In this document: in pieces, positions 15,799 through 23,499 of the stretch
How the letters are laid out: each line of letters opens with the position of its first letter
How positions within the stretch are numbered: position 1 is the stretch's first letter
From: Bacteriovoracaceae bacterium
GTDB lineage: Bacteria > Bdellovibrionota > Bacteriovoracia > Bacteriovoracales > Bacteriovoracaceae
Direction: 5' to 3'
Assembly: GCA_018675575.1 (NCBI GenBank)
Contig: JABGXW010000162.1
Span: 1-64,000 of the forward strand
Length of the DNA: 64,000 nucleotides
The notes under the pieces: model-generated
Told to the model about the DNA's origin: nothing
The model's database searches: none
The model's input: only the letters and a program-made list of their open reading frames with translations
Made by a program: the position numbers and the translations under genes

Positions 15799-15814
15799 TG
15801 CAAATGTTGTGCCA
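15799..15814 (-). promoter_or_regulatory. Sigma-54 (-24/-12) promoter
   Basis: On the minus strand TGGCAC-N5-TTGCA, with GG and GC separated by exactly 10 bases, matches the RpoN consensus completely. Transcription would start near 15788, giving a leader of about 40 bases with GGAG before ATG 15747. An enhancer-binding activator would be required. Confidence 0.75.
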
Positions 15815-15993
15815 CGTGTTATTTCTATAAAGTCTGGCCTTAGGAGGTTTTTACCATAGCTAAGCCTCTGATTATTCATTAGTGTCAACTTTTTAGGCGC
15901 TTTGATGGTGTCTATTTTTTGGACGGTTGTCCTAGATTGGGATTTTTATGTCTGCTATTTTGATGACTTGGTCTTGCTCTTTTATTGCTCTAG

Positions 15994-16185
15994 CTATTCA
16001 TCCATGGGAGATTTACCTTCATAGTCAGCGTGACTTGATCGAAATCTTTTTAATGCAATAACAACAAGGTCCGCAATGGGCATGCCGGAGTTATTTGACA
16101 TCTTTTCGAAGGCATCAACAACTTTCTTTTCAATTTTTACACTTAAGTCTTTTAGTTCACCGGTATTATGTTCTTGGGTTTTCAT
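15994..16185 (-). CDS. Small ribbon-helix-helix-like protein
   Basis: 63 residues. KDLSVKIEKKVVDAFEKMSN followed by IADLVVIALKRF has the strand-helix-helix pattern of CopG/Arc-type DNA-binding proteins, which act as dimers. It overlaps the DUF4388 gene by four bases and is the last gene of the Mrp operon. It could be a repressor or the antitoxin half of a pair; no toxin is adjacent. The assignment is from pattern and modest in certainty. Confidence 0.6.
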   Translation of the reverse strand: MKTQEHNTGELKDLSVKIEKKVVDAFEKMSNNSGMPIADLVVIALKRFRSSHADYEGKSPMDE

Positions 16186-16730
16186 GTTTTCTCCAGCTGT
16201 TGAAATACTTTAATTGCTTTTTTTTGTCGTAGGGATACCAACGCTTCAGTTACTTCATATTTATACAATGGGACCATGTCATAGATATCTGCTACTTTAC
16301 TATAATCTGAAATGACTTTCAATACATCAAATTCTGATTCTGTTATAGTTTCACCTGATAAAATAAATTCAGCATTAACTATTAGTCGGAGATTCATCGG
16401 AGGAGTTAACTTAAGCGACTTGAGATAACGTTCATATCTATGCCTAGATTGAATTTTAAAAGCGTGAATGTCCAATTTAAAGTCAGTGTTTTCAGACTCT
16501 ACAACTTCAGGTTCAACAACAAACTTTTGTTGTTCTGTTTGTGAAATATTTTCAATTAAAACATTAAACAATGTTTTCTTACCCGTTGCAGCTTTGTATT
16601 CGCATCTAATAATATCGCCATTTAAAAGCGAAACTATTCCAAGGAATTGTTTATTGGATGCTTTTAATATATTAACTCGACCAGTAAAGCCTATCAGGCA
16701 TTGCTCTTCGAGTATCTCTAAGAAACTCAT
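16182..16730 (-). CDS. DUF4388/PATAN-like domain protein
   Basis: 182 residues. The N-terminal part (about 1-65), with FTGRVNILKASNKQFLGIV followed by LLNGDIIRCEYKAATGKKTL, matches the PATAN/DUF4388 layout found in signalling proteins of Deltaproteobacteria and relatives, where it often links to gliding or two-component systems. The C-terminal part (about 120-180) looks like a winged-helix unit ending LVSLRQKKAIKVFQQLEK. It lies 17 bases downstream of mrp and overlaps the RHH-like gene by four bases. Function unknown; a regulatory role is inferred. Confidence 0.65.
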   Translation of the reverse strand: MSFLEILEEQCLIGFTGRVNILKASNKQFLGIVSLLNGDIIRCEYKAATGKKTLFNVLIENISQTEQQKFVVEPEVVESENTDFKLDIHAFKIQSRHRYERYLKSLKLTPPMNLRLIVNAEFILSGETITESEFDVLKVISDYSKVADIYDMVPLYKYEVTEALVSLRQKKAIKVFQQLEKT

Positions 16731-16747
16731 GTTTTTCTCACAAAGTA

Positions 16748-17905
16748 TTAAGTAAACATTCTACCTAAAAAGCCTTTAGATTTTCTACTGTCTTTTACAT
16801 TCAATTTATTATCAATCGCCCTGGCCATGGCAATAAAAGAATCCCAGGTTCTAGTTCCTCGGTTTACAGTTAGACTCATGAACGGCTGTCCCTCATCTCC
16901 CCCAGATCTTATTTCAGTTAAGAGGGGAATTTCTCCAAGAAAATCTATATCCATTGTTTCACAGGCTGCTTGCACACCTTCTTTACCAAAAATATAGTAT
17001 CTTTTATCAGGCTGATCCTCTGGAATAAAATAGCTCATATTTTCAACCATTCCCAGTATGGGTACATTTACTTTTTGGAACATGTTAATTCCTTTTTTTG
17101 TATCTTGTAATGCCACAGCTTGTGGAGTTGAAACGATTACTGTTCCTTGAACCTCTGTTGCCTGGATCATCGACAGTTGCATGTCTCCTGTTCCCGGAGG
17201 AAGATCAATTATTAAGTAATCAAGTTCTCCCCAATCAGCATCAAAAAGAAATTGATTTAAAATTCCACCAAGCATAGGTCCTCTCCAAATAACAGGATCA
17301 TCCTCAGAAATAAAACAACCAAAGCTTAGAAACTTTAATCCATAAGCCTCAAGTGGAAGTATTTTATTTTCACCATTAGCAGATGGTTTCTTTCCTCTCG
17401 CTCCTAATAGCATTGGCAGGCTTGGGCCATAAACATCGGCATCGATAACGCCAACCTTTTTGCCATTCTCTAAAAGTGAAAGCGCAAGATTTACCGCCAA
17501 AGTAGACTTTCCCACTCCTCCCTTACAGCTTGATACAGCAATAATATTTTTAACATTTTCAATTTGTCTTTTTGGGGCGGGAGTTGCATGACCAGCTTTT
17601 ACTTGAGCTGGCTCAGTTTTTTCTTTTGATATATTTTCTTCGTGGTGACCCGTGGCGTCAGACGAGTTTTCGGAGATCGTTTTGACAAGAATTTTCTTAT
17701 CCTTAGTATATTGCTCGGTAATGAGATTTTTGAAAGAAGTTTCAATTTCTCGTTTTGTTTCTGGCGTGATTCCATCTCTTTTATAGGTGATCTCAATAAC
17801 AAGATCTGTTTCATTTAAATCCATTAGTCTGCCCTCATCTGAAAGAGATACTCCAGTAAGTGGATTTTTTATTTGTTTTGCTAGATCTGTTAATACCTGA
17901 TTCAT
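16748..17905 (-). CDS. mrp: Mrp/NBP35-family iron-sulfur cluster carrier ATPase
   Basis: 385 residues. An N-terminal MIP18/DUF59-like domain (about 1-75) is joined by a charged linker (78-112) to a ParA/MinD-type ATPase with deviant Walker A SCKGGVGKST (126-135), DADVYGPSLP and IIDLPPGTGD. Such proteins bind and deliver [4Fe-4S] clusters to apoproteins. The CxxC usually found after VENMS is replaced by YFIPEDQPDKRYYIFG, so a Cys-poor subtype as seen in some other phyla. Followed by the DUF4388 and RHH genes in one operon. A 12-bp palindrome AAGTTTAAACTT (17921-17932) lies just upstream of the start. Confidence 0.92.
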   Translation of the reverse strand: MNQVLTDLAKQIKNPLTGVSLSDEGRLMDLNETDLVIEITYKRDGITPETKREIETSFKNLITEQYTKDKKILVKTISENSSDATGHHEENISKEKTEPAQVKAGHATPAPKRQIENVKNIIAVSSCKGGVGKSTLAVNLALSLLENGKKVGVIDADVYGPSLPMLLGARGKKPSANGENKILPLEAYGLKFLSFGCFISEDDPVIWRGPMLGGILNQFLFDADWGELDYLIIDLPPGTGDMQLSMIQATEVQGTVIVSTPQAVALQDTKKGINMFQKVNVPILGMVENMSYFIPEDQPDKRYYIFGKEGVQAACETMDIDFLGEIPLLTEIRSGGDEGQPFMSLTVNRGTRTWDSFIAMARAIDNKLNVKDSRKSKGFLGRMFT

Positions 17906-18033
17906 TTACTTGTCCCTGATAAGTTTAAACTTTCTTATATCTTAAGTTTTCTATAATTGCATTTATTCCTAGCGTAAAAATATAAATACACATATCATTT
18001 ATATTGAATATATGACTGAAGGATTAGTTTAAA

Positions 18034-18621
18034 TTGGCCCCAAACCTTAGAAATATTTATCTTATCGATTCTCGCTTTCAGCTCAAATATAGCTTCTATG
18101 TTTGTGTTCTTATTTTCTTATCAAGTATTATCTATCCTTATACTATCTTTGAATTACTCTCATATTTTATCGATTTTACTGCTAAAAACATACACAAACT
18201 ACCGGAACTTAAGTCATTAAACCAAAGTTTAGAAGACAAAAGAAATAATCTTATAATTATACTCGTTTTATGGCAGCTTGGTTTTACTGCGCTTGCCTTT
18301 TTAGTTAACATCTTTTTAACGCACAAGATTGTGGGACCTCTTTTTAAACTTAAGAATTTTTTTCTAGCTATCGCTGATGGTAAAGATAATGGTAAATTAT
18401 ACTTTAGAAATGGTGATTACTTTCCAGATATTGCCGTTTCTTACAACAATGCTATGGATAAACTCAAAGAAGACCGTAAAAACGATTTTGTTTATCTAAA
18501 CGAAGTTTCTGCCTACTTAAATAATCTTAATCAGGTTGTACCTGATGACAAGAAGGTGGTGTTACAAGAGATTGTTAACAAGCTGGATGAAATACAAAAA
18601 GATTTTCAAAATCAAGCATAA
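18034..18621 (+). CDS. Membrane protein with HAMP domain, no output domain
   Basis: 195 residues from TTG at 18034, with GAAGGA upstream. Two transmembrane helices (about 18-42 and 73-95) flank a short periplasmic loop of about 30 residues, and a HAMP domain begins at KIVGPLFKLKNFFLAIADG (about 98). The C-terminal part is helical (VSAYLNNLNQVVPDDKKVVL) but contains no methyl-accepting, kinase or cyclase domain. It may act as a partner or regulator subunit. The lytic transglycosylase gene follows 21 bases later on the same strand. Function unknown. Confidence 0.75.
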   Translation: MAPNLRNIYLIDSRFQLKYSFYVCVLIFLSSIIYPYTIFELLSYFIDFTAKNIHKLPELKSLNQSLEDKRNNLIIILVLWQLGFTALAFLVNIFLTHKIVGPLFKLKNFFLAIADGKDNGKLYFRNGDYFPDIAVSYNNAMDKLKEDRKNDFVYLNEVSAYLNNLNQVVPDDKKVVLQEIVNKLDEIQKDFQNQA

Positions 18622-18642
18622 ATCAAATGACAGGAGGTCCTT

Positions 18643-20688
18643 TTGTATTTAAAAGCAATAAGTACTTTTATTCTTTGCATAACCACATGCTTCGCATCTC
18701 CAAAGATTTCGAAAAATATTCAAAAATCATTATTTAATTTCAACAATTCATCCAACGACAAGAAGTTAGCGCGAGAAATAAACTCTTATACTAGGTTTCT
18801 TAAATCTTATCGATACAAGTCATTAAATATCAATAATATTAAGTTTTATCTCAATAAAACATCTGCCTTTAAGGAATTAAAGGATGTTATTAATTGGTCA
18901 ATGAAAGTTATTAAACTAAATACTAATTCCGCGAACTTTTATCAATTATGCGCCCGTGAAAAATCTATGTCACAGTTTGAGAACAAATTAATTGATTTAA
19001 CTATTCTTTTTTGCAACCATAAATTTCTTAAAAAAATAAGTTCTCATAAAAACCGTTTTTCATCTCAGCAGTTAACCCACTTAAGCAAGAACCTTTCAAC
19101 ACTTCTCTTAAAAGAAACACGTCCTCTCTTTTCCCTTTTTTTAAACCGAATTAAGAAAGGTTCTGTGAATTTTTATAGGGTTTCAAACCATATAAATAAT
19201 TATTATGTCGAAAACTACCAGTCACCTGCTGGTAAGATTCTTCAGAGCATTAATATCAATGACGAGCTGACTACCTATATTCAAAACAATGGAATTGACC
19301 TTCATACTTCCAAAAAATTCTTCACCCAAGAATTTAATACGTTAATAAAACAAACTCGTGCTGAAATTAAAAAAAGAAATTTATACCAAGCAAAGACGAT
19401 GTTTTCTCAAGCATTAGCCTTTTTCCATCAGAACAAACAATACATTTCCCCCGTTCACGCATGGAGAAATTTTCTTTATACAACACAAGATTTTTCAAGA
19501 TTAAAAGAATTTCAAATAGCTCATGAATCTTATAAACAAATTCTGCAAGTTTGCACATATGAACAAAAAGACAAAACTCTTTTTAATATGCTCATAAATA
19601 GCATCCGCTCAAATAATATTCCGATGCTTCAACTAACCCTAAACTCGTTTTCATACTTAGATAGCTTCTCAAAACATTCTATAAAGCTTCGGTTCTGGAT
19701 CGCCCGTGCACTAGAAAAAACAGGTGACAAAAAAACGTCCATGTATCTTTATAAGAAAATAGCAAATAGCTCATCTTTACAATATTATTCGGTTTTATCT
19801 TCTCGTAAGATCTCAAGGAATACTAATATTAAGAATATTCACAAGCTATTACCAAAAAGAGAGATCGCAAATATACAGCAAAGTATTTTGAAGAAAAAAT
19901 ACTTAAGTATTCCTTTTCAACAAAAGCTAAAGAGAATTGCTCTCTGGGTAGATCTTCAGATGGATGGACTCATTGAACTTGAATCCCAAGATATACTCAA
20001 ACTCTCTGCAAAACAGGTTTTTAAGTCCGAGCAATTCAGCCGACAGTTTGGAAAAATACAATTTCAAAGACTGATGTTTAAAGAATTGATCAATATGTAT
20101 AACGAGAAGGGAAAGTATCTCCAAACTTTTAAGCTTGTTTACAAAGCAATTGAATCACAAACCTATGATATCAACGACAAGAGTTTAAAGGTTTTATTTC
20201 CATTTCGATATCTTAAAAAAATTGAGAGATATTCAAAAACTATTGACCCTTTACTTATCCTTGCCTTAATAAGACAAGAGTCTGCGTTTAATCCCAATGC
20301 AAAGTCCCATGCCGGTGCTCAAGGCCTAATGCAACTGATGCCTGCCACAGCAAGAAGATACAAGCGAAGACTAAAAGCTTATCAATTGAAAGACCCCTCT
20401 TTAAATTTAAGAATTGGTATAAAGTACCTTAAAAAGCTTTTGAAGAAATATGATGGTAATTTAATTCAAACCCTTGCTGCATATAATGCAGGAGAGGGAC
20501 GTGTTAAAAGATGGATGAAAAATGTTTTTATTCATAAAGATCCGTTATTAGCAATTGAATCCATCCCCTTTAAAGAAACACGTAACTATGTGAAGTTTAT
20601 TTATAGGAATATATATTTTTATAAATTTCTCACAAATAGTTTGAATTTAGGGACGCCACTTAAAGAAACTTTTAAAGTTATTATTTAA
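18643..20688 (+). CDS. Soluble lytic murein transglycosylase (Slt70-like)
   Basis: 681 residues from TTG at 18643 with a strong GGAGG site six to seven bases upstream. A signal peptide (about 1-19, cleaved near CFASPK) leads to a long helical, Lys-rich superhelix domain (about 25-520) and a C-terminal SLT domain. The catalytic Glu is Glu546 in IRQESAFNPNAKS; GAQGLMQLMPATA and LAAYNAGEGRVKRW are the other family motifs. It cleaves the MurNAc-GlcNAc bond and forms 1,6-anhydro products, the substrates of AmgK-type recycling routes. It ends overlapping the convergent ychF by four bases. A role in prey-wall remodelling is possible but not shown. Confidence 0.9.
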   Translation: MYLKAISTFILCITTCFASPKISKNIQKSLFNFNNSSNDKKLAREINSYTRFLKSYRYKSLNINNIKFYLNKTSAFKELKDVINWSMKVIKLNTNSANFYQLCAREKSMSQFENKLIDLTILFCNHKFLKKISSHKNRFSSQQLTHLSKNLSTLLLKETRPLFSLFLNRIKKGSVNFYRVSNHINNYYVENYQSPAGKILQSININDELTTYIQNNGIDLHTSKKFFTQEFNTLIKQTRAEIKKRNLYQAKTMFSQALAFFHQNKQYISPVHAWRNFLYTTQDFSRLKEFQIAHESYKQILQVCTYEQKDKTLFNMLINSIRSNNIPMLQLTLNSFSYLDSFSKHSIKLRFWIARALEKTGDKKTSMYLYKKIANSSSLQYYSVLSSRKISRNTNIKNIHKLLPKREIANIQQSILKKKYLSIPFQQKLKRIALWVDLQMDGLIELESQDILKLSAKQVFKSEQFSRQFGKIQFQRLMFKELINMYNEKGKYLQTFKLVYKAIESQTYDINDKSLKVLFPFRYLKKIERYSKTIDPLLILALIRQESAFNPNAKSHAGAQGLMQLMPATARRYKRRLKAYQLKDPSLNLRIGIKYLKKLLKKYDGNLIQTLAAYNAGEGRVKRWMKNVFIHKDPLLAIESIPFKETRNYVKFIYRNIYFYKFLTNSLNLGTPLKETFKVII

Positions 20689-21794
20689 ACGTTAAATCTA
20701 AAGTGCATTATGTCGCCGTCTTGAACAACATACTCCTTACCTTCAACTCTAAACTTACCAGCTTCTTTAACCTTAGCCTCCGTTCCACAATTAAATAGAT
20801 CTTCACAGTGGAAAACCTCCGCCTTAATGAAGCCTTTTTCAAAGTCAGTATGAATGACTCCAGCTGCCTGTGGAGCCTTATCACCACTTTTAAAAGTCCA
20901 AGCACGAACTTCTTGAACTCCGGCTGTAAAATAGGTGCGAAGTCCCAACATCTTATATGCAGTATGAGAGAGAATATCTATTCCTGATTGCTGTATTCCC
21001 GCAGCCTCTAAAAATTCTTCTTTCTCTTCTACCGTTGTTAAAGATGCAATTTCAGATTCTAGTTTTCCACAGATAGATAAACAGGCAGCATTCTCTTTAA
21101 TAGCATGCTCTTTAACAAGCTTAATATATTTATTATCTTCAGCAATTGCATTCTCATCTACATTACATAAGTAAAGAGTTTCTTTTAAAGTTATAAGGTT
21201 TAAAGGCCCCAATAATTCAAGTTCTTCTTCAGAAAAATCAAGTGTACGTGCCCCTCTCCCCTCTTCTAACTCTTTTGCAAGTTTTTCAAGGATTGGAAAT
21301 AGCACTTTTGCAAGAGACGAAATTTCTTTTTTTTGATTCTTCATTTCTTTAGGTAGTTTATCTAATCTCTTTTTAACAGAATCATAATCAGCTAAAGCTA
21401 ATTCTATGTTTATAATCTCTATGTCATCTATTGGATCAATTCTTCCGCTAACATGAACAATTTCACTGTCATCAAAACAGCGAACGACATGAACAATTGC
21501 ATTTACTTGTCTAATGTGACCCAGGAATTGATTCCCGAGTCCCTCTCCTTGACTAGCACCCTTCACTAATCCGGCGATATCCAAAAATTCAACGATTGTT
21601 GGAATCATTTTCTTAGGCCCAATAATTTTTCCAATCTTATCCATTCGCTTATCAGAAAGAGTTACAACACCTAAGTTTGGCTCAATAGTACAGAAAGGAT
21701 AGTTCGCGGCCTCCGCTGGTGCTGATGTTAATGCTTGAAAGATTGTGGATTTACCAACATTTGGAAGTCCTACAATTCCACATTTTAATGCCAT
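20685..21794 (-). CDS. ychF: Redox-regulated ATPase YchF
   Basis: 369 residues, the standard YchF/OLA1 length. P-loop GLPNVGKSTIFQAL, switch-like DIAGLVKGASQGEGLGNQFL, then a coiled-coil insertion and a C-terminal TGS domain (KGFIKAEVFHCEDLF). YchF binds ATP rather than GTP and interacts with ribosomes. It is last in the run tRNA-Gln, prs, pth, ychF, seven bases after pth. The 3' end overlaps the slt stop by four bases. Confidence 0.97.
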   Translation of the reverse strand: MALKCGIVGLPNVGKSTIFQALTSAPAEAANYPFCTIEPNLGVVTLSDKRMDKIGKIIGPKKMIPTIVEFLDIAGLVKGASQGEGLGNQFLGHIRQVNAIVHVVRCFDDSEIVHVSGRIDPIDDIEIINIELALADYDSVKKRLDKLPKEMKNQKKEISSLAKVLFPILEKLAKELEEGRGARTLDFSEEELELLGPLNLITLKETLYLCNVDENAIAEDNKYIKLVKEHAIKENAACLSICGKLESEIASLTTVEEKEEFLEAAGIQQSGIDILSHTAYKMLGLRTYFTAGVQEVRAWTFKSGDKAPQAAGVIHTDFEKGFIKAEVFHCEDLFNCGTEAKVKEAGKFRVEGKEYVVQDGDIMHFRFNV

Positions 21795-21801
21795 ATTTAC
21801 C

Positions 21802-22374
21802 TCAAGTTATAATTATTTTTTTATTATATTTTTTAAAAGCTCTTTCATAATTAAACTGACAAAAGTCTTTTATTATTTCTTCAGATGTTTCATATACCCT
21901 TTCTATTATAATTAGATCATCGCCTTTAAAGTTTGAAAGCACATGATCTGAGATAGATCCATGCACAGGTCTACCAATCCCTATTCTTAAACGATAATAA
22001 TCATTCGTTCCCATATGTTGAGAAATTGATTTTAGGCCATTATGACCTGCGAGTCCGCCTCCACACTTGGCGACAATTGTTCCCACAGGTAAATCAAGCT
22101 CGTCTTGAATTACTAAAATATTCTGTGGCTCAATTTTAAAAAATGAACATAAAGGTTTAACTGATTCACCACTCAAGTTCATATAAGTTTCTGGTTTTAA
22201 AAAATATATTTTGTCATTATCCACATCCATACTTGCAAACAATCCCTTAAACTTACTTTTCCAAGCTAAGATAGAATATTCTCTGGAGTTGTCCATAACT
22301 TGCCAAGCAACATTATGTCTCGTGCCTTCATATTCAGCACCAGGGTTTCCAAGTAAGACGATAAGTTTATTCAC
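21802..22374 (-). CDS. pth: Peptidyl-tRNA hydrolase
   Basis: 190 residues, normal length. It releases peptidyl-tRNAs dropped during translation. LGNPGAEYEGTRHNVAWQV carries the catalytic His20 and Asn10, YMNLSGESV and QDELDLPVG are conserved, as is GGGLAGHNGLKSI. It lies six bases downstream of prs; many bacteria have the L25/Ctc gene (rplY) between prs and pth, which is missing here. Cytoplasmic. Confidence 0.97.
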   Translation of the reverse strand: MNKLIVLLGNPGAEYEGTRHNVAWQVMDNSREYSILAWKSKFKGLFASMDVDNDKIYFLKPETYMNLSGESVKPLCSFFKIEPQNILVIQDELDLPVGTIVAKCGGGLAGHNGLKSISQHMGTNDYYRLRIGIGRPVHGSISDHVLSNFKGDDLIIIERVYETSEEIIKDFCQFNYERAFKKYNKKIIIT

Positions 22375-22380
22375 AATAAT

Positions 22381-23334
22381 CTAGATAAAGAGAGAGCTCA
22401 CAGAATCATTATTAAATGTTCTATGAATTGCCTTTGATAAAATTTCGGCGGTAGAAAGAACTATAATTTTACCTACTGACTGAGCAGCCTCACTTAAAGG
22501 GATCGTATCTGTGACTATAATTTGATCTAGGTGTTCTGAACCTGAAATTCGCTCTATAGCAGGATCTGAAAAGACAGGATGAGTAGCACAGGCAACGACT
22601 TTTGTTGCGCCATTTGCTTTTAGGGCCTTCGCTGCTTCAATTAATGTCCCTGCCGTATCGACCATGTCATCAATAATGATACATTCTTTACCTTCGACGC
22701 TACCTACAATATTCATTGCCTTAGCAACATTTTTTCCTGTTCGTCGCTTATCAATCATCGCAATGTCAGTTTTTAATTTTTTTGCATAATAACGAACACG
22801 CTCAACACCTCCAGCATCAGGAGAAACAAAAATTGTATCTTTTGTATAAAGCTCTCTCTTTACGTAATCCATAATAACTGGAGAGGCATAGATATTATCA
22901 AATGGGATATTAAAAAATCCCTGAATCTGTCCAGCATGGAGATCCATTGTAATAACTCTCGTAGCACCGGCTACAGTTAAAAGGTCTGCAACCAACTTCG
23001 CTGTAATTGGAGTTCTTGGAGAAACTTTTCTATCTTGTCTGGAATAACCATAATGTGGAATCACTGCAGTAATAGAAGATGCGGATGCTCTTTTTAAGGC
23101 ATCTATTGTTATTAATAATTCCATTAAATTATCATTAGATGGAGTACAGGTTGACTGCACAACAAAGACATCAGCTCCCCTTACATTTTTTTCTATCTCA
23201 CAAAAGATTTCACCATTTGCAAACCTAACTAATTGAGGATCAACTAAAGCGACATCTAGGAAATCGGAAATTTTAGTTGAAAGAGTCGGGTTTGAAGATC
23301 CTGATACTAAAACGATTCGCTTCACTCTAAACAT
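22381..23334 (-). CDS. prs: Ribose-phosphate pyrophosphokinase
   Basis: 317 residues. Makes PRPP from ribose-5-phosphate and ATP, for nucleotide, His and Trp synthesis. RFANGEIFCEI, VVQSTCTPSNDNLMELL, YGYSRQDRKVSPRTPITAKL, VSPDAGGVERVRYYAKKL and the PRPP-binding loop IIDDMVDTAGTLIEAA are intact. The ATG at 23334 lies against GGAAAAGG; a GTG at 23325 has AAGGA eight bases upstream and fits the family start (VKRIVLVSGSSNP) equally well, so the true N-terminus may be three residues shorter. Co-oriented with tRNA-Gln 24 bases upstream and pth downstream. Confidence 0.96.
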   Translation of the reverse strand: MFRVKRIVLVSGSSNPTLSTKISDFLDVALVDPQLVRFANGEIFCEIEKNVRGADVFVVQSTCTPSNDNLMELLITIDALKRASASSITAVIPHYGYSRQDRKVSPRTPITAKLVADLLTVAGATRVITMDLHAGQIQGFFNIPFDNIYASPVIMDYVKRELYTKDTIFVSPDAGGVERVRYYAKKLKTDIAMIDKRRTGKNVAKAMNIVGSVEGKECIIIDDMVDTAGTLIEAAKALKANGATKVVACATHPVFSDPAIERISGSEHLDQIIVTDTIPLSEAAQSVGKIIVLSTAEILSKAIHRTFNNDSVSSLFI

Positions 23335-23358
23335 CCTTTTCCAGCAGTAGCCGAAAAA

Positions 23359-23433
23359 TGGTTGGGGTGGCAGGGATCGAACCTGCGAATGACAGAATCA
23401 AAATCTGCTGACTTACCACTTGTCGACACCCCA
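23359..23433 (-). tRNA. tRNA-Gln (anticodon TTG)
   Basis: A complete cloverleaf can be drawn on the minus strand: acceptor TGGGGTG/CACCCCA, D-arm GAC/GTC, anticodon stem GCAGA/TCTGT with loop TTTTGAT and anticodon TTG, variable CATTC, T-arm GCAGG-TTCGATC-CCTGC. The discriminator is A and CCA is encoded at 23359-23361. The prs gene starts 24 bases downstream. Confidence 0.97.
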
Positions 23434-23453
23434 GTATTTTTTGAATTGAGGTA

Positions 23454-23482
23454 AATATACTATCCGTACTTCCAATTTTCAA
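23454..23482 (-). promoter_or_regulatory. Sigma-70-type promoter of tRNA-Gln (and probably prs-pth-ychF)
   Basis: On the minus strand TTGAAA (23482-23477), 17-base spacer, TATATT (23459-23454), about 20 bases before the mature tRNA 5' end. Confidence 0.8.
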
Positions 23483-23499
23483 GACAAGATTACATATTG

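Noticed and set aside
15836-15866. Bulged hairpin GGCCTTAG/CTAAGCC as terminator
   Set aside because: It sits between two minus-strand genes but has no T tract on the minus strand after the stem and one mismatch; it may be chance.
23359-23433. tRNA-Gln as phage or island attachment site
   Set aside because: No integrase or direct repeat of the tRNA 3' end is visible in the window, and flanking genes are ordinary housekeeping genes.
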